64,000 bases of DNA from Euleptes europaea (taxonomy: Eukaryota > Chordata > Lepidosauria > Squamata > Sphaerodactylidae), in the NCBI RefSeq assembly GCF_029931775.1, contig NC_079325.1, positions 59,209,786-59,273,785 of the forward strand, given 5' to 3'. Numbering within the stretch: the first letter of the stretch is position 1; every line of letters begins with the position of its first letter. A program made the position numbers and the translations under genes. Shown here one piece after another: positions 35,201-43,905 of this stretch. The notes below the pieces were generated by a model. That model saw nothing but the letters and a program-made list of their open reading frames with translations. It had not been told where the DNA came from and ran no database searches.

Positions 35201-38200
35201 GATAATTCATACTACAGTATTCCCCATACTATGTAGGGGTGTGAAAGTCCCTCCCTGTCCTGCCAATAGAGAACAGCATTCCCCTCACTGTCCCTGTTTG
35301 TGCAAGGTTCTGAAATGCCCACTATATCAAAATTGTCATGTATGGACCACATCAACGAACCCTTGTTGTCCACCATAAATCAATCACTAACTCAGAGCCC
35401 TTGACCACTCAAAGAAGTGGTTATCCATCCACTAATCTAAAAACCATCTTTACAGAAAAATGACGTGGCTCCTCTACAACAGCTTTGCTCACCTGAACAG
35501 GACCTTCTGCTGGTGCCAACATGCAAATGGTCCAAGTCAACAACTGCCCATACTATGTGCCTTCTCTGTTGTGGCCCCATCTTAAAAACTGGCCTGCCTG
35601 ATGAAGTCAGGAAGGCCCCCAATCTCCTGGCTTTTCACAAAGTATGCAAACTGAATTAATCAAGAGGGCTTTTTCACACAGGTAATACAGCTATACTGTA
35701 ACGTAATCTGTTGCTGTACGTATTATACTATGTAATTTCTGCATTAGGTAACATATCACGTTAATACCTATGCTTTGTTTCAGCTTTATCTCAGATTTTT
35801 TTGCTTCATTTCAGATTTCTGCAACCCTAATCTTATTACATTACTTACCGTATATACCCATGTATAAGCCGACCCGCGTATAAGCCGAGGTGCCTAATTT
35901 CTCCCCAAAAATGGGGAAAAATTAGGCACCCGCGTATAAGCCGAGGGTCGGCTTATAACCCCTCCCCCCCCCGCAGGCTTACCTGACGGGCTCCCGGTGA
36001 AGGCGGTGGTGGCGGCGGTGGGCCCCCCGCAGGAGGCTTCCAGGGCGGGGGGAGCCAGGCGTGCCTGGCGGCGGCGGCCGCACGGCCTTGGAGCGGCCGC
36101 AGGAGGCCCTCACAGGGCGCTCCTGGCCAGGTGAAGCCGCATGGGCCCAGCAGCGGCGGCGATGGCGGCGGTGGTAAGTTGCCTCCTCCCTCCTCCCCTA
36201 CCGTATTGACCCGCGTATAAGCCGAGGCCGGCTTTTTCAGCCCTTTTTTTGGGCTGAAAAACTCGGCTTATACTCGAGTATATACGGTACTGGATATCCT
36301 ATCCCATTGATTGTATTGAATTACCCCACATAATCTGTCTCAAGCCTCAGTGAGACTATAAATAACATAAATACAATAAAATTAAAATTTGACACCAAGC
36401 TCTTTGGCTTGGAGGCTTCCAACATTGGCATATTAGGGACTGTACCTTGCTTCCTCCTCACCTCACTTGGCCATCTCTCCCAGTTCTGCTCTCATTCTCA
36501 AGTCCTCATCTGCTCCCACCAATATTGTCTAGAAGACTACTCCCCGCTCTTAAAATCAGGACCACCCAAAAGTGCCCCAAGACAGTGCTTAGAAGAGAGT
36601 GTTGGTCACGGCAAAGAATCACAACCAGGCAACCATACCGAGCACCCTTTGGCATTGGAAATCGGGGGAGCCAAGGCTCCAGCTCAGTTAAAAGGGAAGC
36701 TGGAAATGGCACAGAAGAGGTGAAATCTCATTGGCTGAAGCATAAAAATTTCCCTCCGTGCTGGTCTCCTGCTAGGACCTGCAGTAGCACATTGGGACCA
36801 CCTGACTCCCTCAAGAACGACCACGGAGCTCAGTGGGAACCCTCTCCAGAGAGGCAGTGTAATGGAGAAGACGGTCCCTTAAGAATGACACCTCAACATG
36901 CCCTCGCTCTGACCTGGCTAGAATAGTGAGACGCCTTCACTTCCAAAGCTAGATCGCCCAGAGAGGCCAGGGCTCAGTGAGGGCTGGTTACACATTACTG
37001 CAAAGGAGCCTACAGAGAGAGCAGAACTGGCCTGCTTCCCACCCACCCCACACCCAGGTCTCGCCAGAGAGAGGGCAAGGTCCATTTCACAATGCTCAGG
37101 TGATGTAAGAGATGCAAGCACAGCCCAAGAGGGTGGAGCAGTTGGAAAGAAGCCAGGTGGCACAACGGACAGGCCGGGATCCTTCAGGCGCTCCAACCAA
37201 CTGGAGATCCTTTTTTACCCTGGCAGGGTGTGAGATGCCAACTCCCAGAGGCAGGACACGTCATCCATCCTCTCAGCCCCGACAACACTGACTCTTTGGA
37301 TTCAGAGCTATCACATTCAGGGCATGCCGAGATTTTGGAGGTCTGCCTGCCACCTCTGCCACCCCATTCTCTCTCTCTCTCTGCCTCCCCTCCCTCATCA
37401 AGCATGAGAAGAATGGGGGCAATTGTCTGTTTGCCCATGATTTTATACATGGATGCAATTCTACTGTTTTTAACGGTGGTTGTCTCGAGCATTTAAAAGT
37501 TAAGGGAGCATAAACAAGGGATCAAAATTTTAAAAGGCCTTGCAAGGTCACCAAGTGACCTTGAAGTTCACTGAGAGTTCATGGGCCCATGACACACACT
37601 CTCAGTCAAATCTCCCGCACAGGGATGTTGTGAGGAGAAAATGGAGCTCAGGGAAATGTAGAAAGAGGAAGGAATTTATTTATTTAAAAAGTCACAAAGA
37701 TGTCACAACCTGCCTGGTTGCCCCAGACAGCAAGAAACCAGACAGGCAACTTTTGCACACATTTTCTGCCTCTCCTCTCCCGTGGCTCACTAATCACAGG
37801 CATTCCTCTTCCCCTCCCCCGCCTCGGCCAGTGGAAGGAAAGGCCTCGCTGCCAGCACTGCATCTGCCCCCCCCACCCCCACCCCAGCCAGCTCTGGGGC
37901 ACATGGCATGAAGAGAACCAAAGAGGAGTTTGTAACTTCCAAGGCTCCCTTCCAGAAAGAGCAAACCAGGGCAAGTCATTTCAAAAGCCAGCCACAAAGG
38001 GTGGGAGAGGAGAGGGAAAGGTGCCCCTTCTTCAGCTCGCCAATCCTGGGTGAGCCAAAACAGCAAAACCTGTGTGTCGCGATCCTTCACTCCCCTTCAC
38101 TCCCCAGCCGTGCTTGTTCATGGCAAGCAGAGACTGGAAGGAGCCATCCAAGCCCTGATCCCCTCAGTTTTGAGGCTGTGGCAAACTCACTCAACCTCTC

Positions 38201-41200
38201 ATTGGTGGCAAAGGTCTCCCTCTCAGTCAAAAAGCCAAGGACAGGAGGACAAACCAGCCAGCCAAGACTTGCTAAGGGCACGCAGTTACTTTCCCTTCCA
38301 GAATGCAGAAACCTTCGAGCCCACCTTGACTTACACAGCAAAGCCATTTGCTTCTCTGGCATTTGCCCCCCCCCCCTAGGGTTGGGTAAGATAGGACTGA
38401 GCAGCTGTGCTTCTTCAGCCCCACCCACTGCAGAAACCCCACATTCCCTTGCTCAGCTACCTGGGAAATGGCACTTCATGCCCAAGAAGCTCTCAAGTAC
38501 AAAAAAACATGGCAAGATTGTCTCCAATGGAACAAAGTTTTAGCAAGCAGCTCCCAAAATCCTCTTAGAAGGAAAGGGTGGGGAGAGCAGAGGTGGTCTC
38601 TTGCCACCAGCCCCCCCGGCTTCCTTCTCCTGCCTTTGGTGCAACCTTTGGACACAAAGAGTCCCTGGATCAAGAAGGGGCAGAAACCACGTCGCACCAC
38701 CTCCTCACTGGAGTCACTCTGCAGAAGAGCGAACCTTTCCCTGGGAGCAAAGAAGATGGCCCTGATCTAGCCACACTCCTCATACCTCACCCCAGCTTGG
38801 CGCTTCAAGAAGTGCTGCTTACAAGAGGTGAAAAATGAAGTCATGGAAGGGGGGGAAACTTTTTCTCCCTTTCTCCTCCTGACCAGAAAAACGTAATTTG
38901 GGGGGGGGGGCTGAAATATACCAACACTTACTTCCTTATATCAAGCCTAAACTTATTTTGCCTGCTTTACCAACATACAAAGAATCATTTTAATTCAGGT
39001 TGTACTGTTTGGGCATATTTGTGGAAGTCAAAATGCCTCTGTTTTATACAGGCAAAAATGACTCAAGGCAACACAGCAAACTGCTTCACCATCAGCTACT
39101 TTAGCAGGCGTGTCTCACGGTGGGCCGTCTGAAAGGAAGGTAGAAGTTGAAAACAGAAACAGTAAAGTGATTTTGTAGTAAAGAAAAAGAAAGTGGCAAA
39201 GATATTTGAATGGATACAGTCTTGTATGGTCATAATAGGAACAGCAGCATGTCTGCGTATCAATGTAAATTTATTTAGTTTCTTACCCTTTTATCACCCA
39301 CCTTTCTGACTGCATCTCAAGGCAGCGTACAAAACCTAAAACCATGCCATCCGGCATCATCAGACAGCCACTCAGAAATGCCATGGGGCCAGGAATACAA
39401 AACTAGAAGACCAGTCTTAGTGCAATCCTACGCAGAATTACTCCAGTCTAAGCCCACAGAAATGAATGGGCTTAGACTGGAGTAACTCCCCTTAGGATTG
39501 CACTTTTAGACAGTCAAAGTGAAGGCAGGCCAGAAGCCACGCAGGAAGCCAGAATCAGACCCCCTTGATAGCATGCGCTCTCTGGGACCAGCCCGTTCTA
39601 TCACAGCCCCTTTATAAAAATGGCTTCCGTCATTCCACAGAAAGCGTAAGCATGGGAGCCTTCCTGACCTCCTCATTTAAACATTATAACACTGAAAAAA
39701 ACTGAGCTCTTCATGGTCATGCAAGTTATAGCATATTAACTGTGGACAGAATAAGTAACATTTAAACAATGAATAGAACTTTGAAAATCTGTCTGCAGTG
39801 TACACAAAAATGATCATCTAATGCTGCAGCTCGTCTTGTATAAAAATCCTCCCACTGTGCATCTGGAGCAAGCAAAACTCTTAACAAAACAAAACAAATT
39901 GTATTCCACTCATTCCAAAAGAGAAAACATTTCATAGGACCAAGAGATAATAACGTGAGACTCCCATGTGCCATTTTTTGGGGAAGTTGTGTGTGTGTGT
40001 AAAGTGCTATCAAGTCGCAGCCGACTCATGGCAATGCCTCATTGGGTTTTTAAGGCAAGAGAAGTTCAGAGGTGGTTTGCCACAGCCTGCTTCCACATCG
40101 AGACCCTGGACTTGTCGGTGGTCTCCCAAACAAGGACTAACCAAGTCCCAACTCTGCCGAACTTTTGAGATCTGCTGGGCTGGCCTGGGCCATCAACATC
40201 CTTTGGGCTCATTAGCAGCTGTTTCAGCCAGCTGTCTTCCTGGGTCAGACCAACTAGCCATCCCTGCTCCCCCCCCCCCGCTCATGCAAAACCACATTTT
40301 GTTTTGAACAGCTCAGCTCCAACTGCAGCCTGTTTGGGGGGGGGGGGCTAAAAGCTCTCCAGCACCCTTACAGCAGCTAATGAACAACAGCTCAAAAAAG
40401 CACACAAGGAAATGCTTTCGTGACTACCTGATGACAAGCAGGAAAACCAGGGAAGGCTCCTCCATGGCCCAGCAGCCTCTGGCTGGCCACAAAGAGCAAG
40501 CAGGGTGAGGGACTGTCCTTAGGGAGACAGAAGCTCATGCAAAGTGAAATAACCCCCACCCCCTCCTTTCCCTCATAAAAAAATCACGCATGCAACTCTG
40601 GGTGGTGCACAAGCCAGCCATGCTGCAACACCTGCATGCCAGTGGCATAATGGTTAGTGTGAGACTATGATCTGGGAGACCCAGGTTCGAATCCCCACTC
40701 TGCCATGGAAGCTTGCTGTGTGACCAGGCCTGTCTTGCACTTGTAGCCTAACCTTACCTATCAACATTGTTGTGAGCATAAAATAGAGGTGCACAGAACA
40801 ATGAAAACACCTTGGGGTGCCAGTTGGGGAGTAGAACAGGGAATAAATAAAGTAAATAAATATAAGCATACACTTAAAAGCAGGTTGAGAGAAGTGGCAG
40901 AGATGGCACTAACAGGGTGCCAGGATGTCTGTGCCAGATGCCACAGTATCTGGGCAAAAGAGAAGCCACACATTTATTGGGGGGGAATCAGTTTCAGCCA
41001 TCACTTCATGGTTTTTCACGGTCCAAACAACCCAGGAAAAGTTTTTTGCTTATGCCAGACCCCAGCAGGGTTGGAACCACTGCAAAAGGAAGAAGGCAGC
41101 AGCCAGGCAGGGGAGAAAGAGTCAGAGTGGGAAGAAATCCCCAGCCAGCTACAAACCTCCCTGGGTGGCCCAGAACAAAGGCTCTTTCAGCAAGGCACCT

Positions 41201-43201
41201 ACCTCACCTTCAGTGTTTAAGATGAGGGTAAGGCTTGCAACACACCTTGGGGATTAAACAGAGCAACAGGCATTTGTCATAACAAAGGCCCTCCCTCTGT
41301 GCCCAAGTATCTCCTGCTCAAAGCAGAGTTTGGGCACAGGATGATGGAACAGGTCAGGATTCAACGGCACTGGCTGGCGCTTTTAAGGAGCAAAGAAATT
41401 GACTGTCCTTGGGTCCCTTTACTTTTCCCATCTCTGTTAAGGAGAAAAACCATGGCCACATCAAAAACCATGGGAGGGAGAAATCACATAAGTATCCAGT
41501 TTGCTACAACTGCATATATTTGGAAGCTAATCCACATGGTGCATGACTGTGCATGCATCCCACAGCCACAAATCTGCATGAAAACTGTTGCAGGCAGCAC
41601 ACAATGAAGGCAGTTCACCTACAGTTTTCAGAAACACACCAAAGAAGGGCTGGTGAAACACTGTGCGTATTTGTGCAACATTGTCACCTTTAGTTATGAT
41701 CTTCAAAACACTCACAAAACATGGACCCAAATTCCACACACAGAGAAATCTGGGCCACCTAAACAACAGTTTGCACTTTTTCTTCAGTTTTGCTGTAGCT
41801 GTTCAAGGATCTGCCTCCCTGAAGTTTAAAATGAAAGGAGCCACTATTTCTTGGGAGCTCAGGCTGCCAGAATTGGGGTAAAAAGACGACACTTGGGTTG
41901 CTTCTGCCCACCAGGCACTTGGTCTGGATTTGCTGCTAAATGGACCCCCCCCCCCAGGTTCCACCCAGCATTGTGGTGCTCTTCTGCACTTTCCAACCTC
42001 CCAACCCCCCCCCCCCAAATATCCTGAGATCTTTCTGGGGTGGCTTTAATGTGGCTGTGAAAGACTGAGAGCCAGCATGGTGTAGTGGTTGAGAATGGCG
42101 GATTCTAACCTGGAGAACTGGGTTCAATTTCCCACTCCTACACATGGCCTGCTGGGTGACCTTGGGCCAGTAACGGTTCTCTCCGAACTCTCTCAGCCCC
42201 ACCTGCCTCACAAGATGCCTGGGGGGGGGAGGCAATTGTAAACCACTTTGAGACTCCTTACAATAAAGAAAAGCAGGGTATAAAAACCAACTTCTTTTTC
42301 TTGTGGATCACGCAGGTTCTACTGTCTTCCCTGCCCCAAGACCCCACAGTGACCATTACTCCCACTCCCTACTAGAGAACTTTTAAAAATTATAATATTA
42401 AACAGCCATATCATTATGCTACAAAGCTCTGTTGTGGCTTCTTAATTCCCAGCTTCCCAGGTTTTTTGAGAGCCAGCCTCTGTCCCATGTCGTTATGAAG
42501 ACATGCTTTCCCCCTTATAACTCCACAACAAAACGGGCAGAGACTTACTGCATCTAAGCGGAAGCTCAGGATTCAGCCGATGTAACCGAGCACGGAGAGC
42601 CCTGCCCATTTCAACCCGAAAAGCCCCCCGCGGCGGGGGAGGGGCCCAGGGAAAGCCGGCCGGCGGGCAAAGCGCCGAGCGCCGTCCCTGCGCGGCGGCC
42701 CGAGGGGGGCCGTCGGGGCGGCCTTCTCGCCTCCCGGGCCGCACGCACGGACGGACGGCCGCCCGGCGCTCGTTCTGAGCCAGAGGCCCCAGCCGGCCCA
42801 CGTGCGGCCGAGGAGAGCCCCGTCCGACGCCAGCGAGCCGCCCAGGCGGCGGCGGCGGGGAGACTCCTCCGGACGCGCCGTCTGGGGGCCTCCGCCCGAG
42901 ACGCGCCGCCAAACTCCCGCCGCCCCCCGGCGCCCGACCCGGAAGGGAGGGGAGCCGCGCGGCGAGGCGAAGGCGGCCCCCCCCCGGCCCAGCGCCCCGC
43001 CGGCGCCGCTGACCTCATGTTGTCGACGGTGCGGCCGCCGTTGCAGAGCAGGCAGACGGGGGCCGTGAGGGCGGAGGCCAGCAGGCACAGCGCGCAGTAC
43101 GACAGCACCTTGGCCCGGAACCGCAGCCGGGGGCTCAGCTGCACCAGCAGCGCCAGCAGCAGCGCCGCCGGCAGCCCCCACGCCAGCCAGCCCGCCTCCA
43201 T
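23073..43201 (-). CDS. AGPAT2: AGPAT2 (1-acylglycerol-3-phosphate O-acyltransferase 2), 6 exons
   Basis: Coding exons in transcript order are 43201-43014, 29331-29198, 28199-28024, 24741-24646, 23793-23721 and 23239-23073. They total 834 nt (277 aa plus stop); human AGPAT2 is 278 aa. All junctions are GT-AG with consistent phase. The enzyme transfers an acyl chain from acyl-CoA to the sn-2 position of lysophosphatidic acid, giving phosphatidic acid, in the endoplasmic reticulum membrane. Visible motifs: N-terminal hydrophobic segments (about 9-21 and 36-53), the NHx4D acyltransferase box (N99, H100, D105), a KRELL block in exon 3, and the EGTR box (E174-R177) in WIYPEGTRN. All catalytic residues are present, so the gene looks functional. 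Loss in humans causes congenital generalised lipodystrophy. It is convergent with EGFL7. Confidence 0.97.
23455..23655 (-). mobile_element. tRNA-derived SINE in AGPAT2 intron 5
   Basis: Contains inverted SINE landmarks: CTGCCTTTCTCCCCAATGGG, ATTTTATCCTCATAACCACC and the box B region GGGGATTCAAACCCGGGACT near the right end. Reads minus strand, sense to AGPAT2. Confidence 0.7.
23721..23793 (-). CDS. AGPAT2: AGPAT2 exon 5
   Basis: Acceptor TTTCAAG; reads [20 protein letters not shown] then LFTS. Matches human VPIVPIVYSSFSSFYN. Donor GTACGG, phase 1. Confidence 0.96.
24646..24741 (-). CDS. AGPAT2: AGPAT2 exon 4 (EGTR motif)
   Basis: Acceptor GGGCAG; a clean 32-codon exon reading [20 protein letters not shown] then [12 protein letters not shown]. 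Contains the EGTR substrate-binding box. Donor GTAACT. Confidence 0.97.
27800..27905 (-). mobile_element. BovB-tailed SINE fragment
   Basis: AAAGTGCCGTCAATGGCAAC, then AAGGTTTTCAAGGCAAGGGA and CAGAGGTGGTTTGCCATGGC. The same tail occurs at about 40003-40085 attached to a 5S-derived head. Only the tail half is present here. Confidence 0.65.
27970..27989. repeat. (CA)n microsatellite
   Basis: About nine uninterrupted CA units 36 bases from AGPAT2 exon 3, in the intron just past its donor site. Confidence 0.85.
28024..28199 (-). CDS. AGPAT2: AGPAT2 exon 3
   Basis: Acceptor CTTGTAG; reads [20 protein letters not shown] then [14 protein letters not shown], nearly the same as human. Ends MTKDN in phase 0 at GTGAGT. 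Confidence 0.97.
29198..29331 (-). CDS. AGPAT2: AGPAT2 exon 2 (NHx4D motif)
   Basis: Acceptor TCCACAG; reads [19 protein letters not shown] and [15 protein letters not shown], the catalytic acyltransferase box. Donor GTGAGA, phase 1. Confidence 0.97.
29660..30140 (-). mobile_element. Probable LINE 3' tail remnant
   Basis: AT-rich sequence whose composition and general pattern resemble the LINE remnant at 47157-47527. No open reading frame survives; the family is uncertain. Confidence 0.35.
30690..31760 (-). mobile_element. CR1/L3-type LINE fragment, interrupted
   Basis: Matches the inverted 3' portion of a CR1-type LINE: AACCTCTGTCATGTACCCCT, TTTTTCCAACTCAGCCATGT, and further right ATCATCCACAAATCTGGCCA, the region encoding the reverse transcriptase end. 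An unrelated repeat interrupts it at about 31322-31470. Confidence 0.75.
31322..31440. mobile_element. Short interspersed repeat inside the CR1 fragment
   Basis: GCCAGCAGCACCTTAAATAC, TAACAAAATTTCTGGCAGAT and ATGAGCTTTCGTGAGTCACA, then CACTTCTTCAGATACC. I recognise this as a repeat common in reptile DNA but cannot name the family. Confidence 0.5.
31860..34055 (-). mobile_element. CR1 LINE, 5'-truncated, with reverse transcriptase remnants
   Basis: The 3' end is at the left (TAGAATCATAAAGTTGGAAG). Minus-strand frames carry the CR1 C-terminal block (32491-32249, [20 protein letters not shown]), the reverse transcriptase core (33139-32603, [20 protein letters not shown] and FADNTKL where FADDTKL is usual), and upstream pieces at 33624-33400 ([16 protein letters not shown]) and 34046-33858 ([14 protein letters not shown]). 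Several frameshifts separate them and the endonuclease is missing. It lies in AGPAT2 intron 1 in the sense direction. Confidence 0.92.
34060..35235 (+). mobile_element. BovB (RTE-clade) LINE fragment with an insertion
   Basis: Plus-strand translation gives BovB reverse transcriptase blocks: QAGFRKGR (about 34130), [13 protein letters not shown] (about 34227), [20 protein letters not shown], then after an insertion [31 protein letters not shown] (about 34876) and [20 protein letters not shown] (about 35130). Frameshifts and stops are frequent and the usual YADDT is YADNT. Truncated at both ends. BovB is shared by squamates and ruminants through horizontal transfer. Confidence 0.85.
34412..34761. 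mobile_element. LTR-like fossil fragment inserted in BovB
   Basis: The segment 34412-34683 has a TG...CA span of 272 bp, an AATAAA at 34649-34654, and a following stretch that could be a retroviral-type leader (TTTGGTGATTGGGATTC). A 36-bp arm at 34568-34603 is repeated inverted at 34726-34761 with one mismatch, ending where BovB resumes. Degraded fragment of a retrovirus-like element; family not assigned. Confidence 0.5.
35846..36289 (+). mobile_element. GC-core hairpin MITE, copy 1
   Basis: Perfect 12-bp inverted termini (TACCGTATATAC / GTATATACGGTA). Each end carries CGTATAAGCCGA palindromes and its own hairpin: GGTGCCTAATTT...TTAGGCACC on the left and TTTTTCAGCCC...GGGCTGAAAAA on the right. 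The core (35977-36173, 197 bp) is GC-rich with GGC repeats. It is preceded by a pyrimidine run ending in CGCAG and followed by GTAAGT, so it is bounded like an exon on the plus strand, antisense to AGPAT2. No transposase. Related to 59919-60653 in opposite orientation. Confidence 0.85.
36290..39414. other. AGPAT2 intron 1, no gene identified
   Basis: No coding exon and no clear transposon is recognisable. A short (CT)n run lies at about 37366-37382 and a poly-C run with CCCCA units at about 37867-37885. Open frames here lack any family resemblance. Confidence 0.4.
39418..39507. mobile_element. Short palindromic MITE
   Basis: Arms TGCAATCCTACGCAGAATTA / TACTCCAGTCTAAGCCCA on the left, and their near-perfect reverse complement on the right starting TGGGCTTAGACTGGAGTAAC, around a loop of about 10 bases. 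The whole 80-odd bases form one hairpin. Confidence 0.75.
39990..40195 (-). mobile_element. 5S rRNA-derived SINE with BovB-like tail
   Basis: On the minus strand 40190-40108 reads TTGGTTAGTCCTTGTTTGGG then AGACC, against the 5S rRNA internal promoter GGTTAGTACTTGGATGGGAGACC, preceded by GATCTCAAAAGTTCGGCAG (5S GATCTCGGAAGCTAAGCAG). The left part (AAAGTGCTATCAAGTCGCAG) resembles the 3' end of the BovB LINE at 43848-43890 read in reverse. This fits the 5S-Sauria type of squamate SINE. Confidence 0.8.
40625..40862 (+). mobile_element. tRNA-derived SINE
   Basis: Box A-like GTGGCATAATGGTTAGTGTG and box B GGTTCGAATCCCC are spaced as in tRNA genes, followed by a CTGTGTGACC body and an A-rich end (AATAAATAAAGTAAATAAA). 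Not a tRNA gene: no cloverleaf continues past box B. Inserted in AGPAT2 intron 1, antisense. Confidence 0.8.
42065..42302 (+). mobile_element. tRNA-derived SINE
   Basis: GAGAGCCAGCATGGTGTAGT, GGTTGAGAATGGCGGATTCT, a box B-like GGGTTCAATTTCCC, then GGGTGACCTTGGGCCAGTAA and a 3' end TATAAAAACCAACTTCTTTT. Better preserved than 40625-40862 and of the same general family. Confidence 0.85.
43014..43201 (-). CDS. AGPAT2: AGPAT2 exon 1 (N-terminal membrane segments)
   Basis: Reads [20 protein letters not shown], later [19 protein letters not shown] and GGRTVDNM, matching human MELWP..., YCALCF... and GGRTVENM. Donor GTCAGC, phase 2. It lies inside the CpG island. Confidence 0.96.
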
Positions 43202-43216
43202 CGCGCCGCTTCGCGC

Positions 43217-43250
43217 CCAGCAGCCAGCCAGCCAGCCAGCCAGCCAGCCG
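43217..43250. repeat. (CAGC)n tetranucleotide repeat in AGPAT2 5' UTR or promoter
   Basis: About eight tandem CAGC units lie 16-50 bases upstream of the AGPAT2 ATG (on the minus strand they read GCTG). If transcribed, they sit in the 5' UTR. Confidence 0.85.
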
Positions 43251-43639
43251 CCCCGCTGCAGGCCCCGCGCCGACTGGGCACGCCCCGGCCCGCCCGCCCG
43301 CCACGTTTCCTGCTTCGCCCCGCAGGGCGGGCGGGCGGGCGGGCGCCCACACGTGCCTGCCGGCTGGGGCGGCCTCTCTCCGGACCGCCCGCCCCGGCCG
43401 CGCCCACGAGGCGTCCTCCTGGGCAGAAGGAAGCGCCGCGGCCGCCTGGACGCACGCCGCCTTCACGGCGGGAGCCGGAGGGGGCGGCTGGGCCCGGCGG
43501 CGCCATCCCAGGGCCCCCATCCAGGCCAATGGGGGGGGGGGGCTAGTCTCCTGTGAAATGTGGCGCTGGAGGAGAGTGTTACGGATGCCGCGGACCACCC
43601 ACAAATCCGTGGGTTCAAAATCAAACCCAGCCTGAACTC

Positions 43640-43905
43640 TCCCTGGAAGCTCAAATGACCAAACTGACGCTACCCTACTTGGTCACATTATGAAAAGACA
43701 AGAATCACTGGGAAAAGCAATCAGGCTAGGAAAAGTTGAAGGCGACAGGAAAAGAGGAAGACCCAACAGGAGATGGATGGACTCCATCAAGGCAACCAAG
43801 GCCCTCAGTTTGCAAGACCTGAGCAAGGCTGTTTGGAGGACGCTGATTCATAGGGTCGCCCTGAGTTGGAAGCGGCTGGACGGCACTTCACACCCACACG
43901 CCCCA
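43640..43905 (+). mobile_element. BovB LINE 3' end
   Basis: Plus-strand frame from about 43690 reads GKVEGDRKRGRPNRRWMDSI then LSKAVWRTLIHRVALSWKRL and DGT, the C-terminal signature of BovB ORF2. The 3' end (TCATAGGGTCGCCCTGAGTT) matches in reverse the tail of the SINEs at about 27800 and 40003. 5'-truncated; upstream of AGPAT2 and outside the gene. Confidence 0.88.

Larger units (their letters stand above)
42570..43500 (-). promoter_or_regulatory. AGPAT2: CpG island at AGPAT2 first exon
   Basis: A block of very high GC with dense CG dinucleotides covers exon 1, its 5' flank and the start of intron 1, unlike the surrounding DNA. No TATA box is evident near the start codon, consistent with a broad CpG-island promoter. 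The long open frames seen here are by-products of the high GC content. Confidence 0.8.

Noticed and set aside
35236-35845. A possible additional transposon between BovB and the GC-core MITE
   Set aside because: No termini, coding block or repeat landmark could be identified, so it is left unassigned.
40625-40862. A tRNA gene suggested by box A and box B motifs
   Set aside because: The sequence after box B does not close an acceptor stem and continues into a SINE body with an A-rich tail.
43217-43250. A CRISPR-like array
   Set aside because: It is a simple tetranucleotide repeat with no spacers, in a vertebrate genome.
42573-43604. A 343-residue minus-strand open frame over the CpG island
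   Set aside because: It is Ala/Gly/Arg-rich translation of a CpG island, overlaps AGPAT2 exon 1 in another frame, and ignores the clear exon 1 donor.
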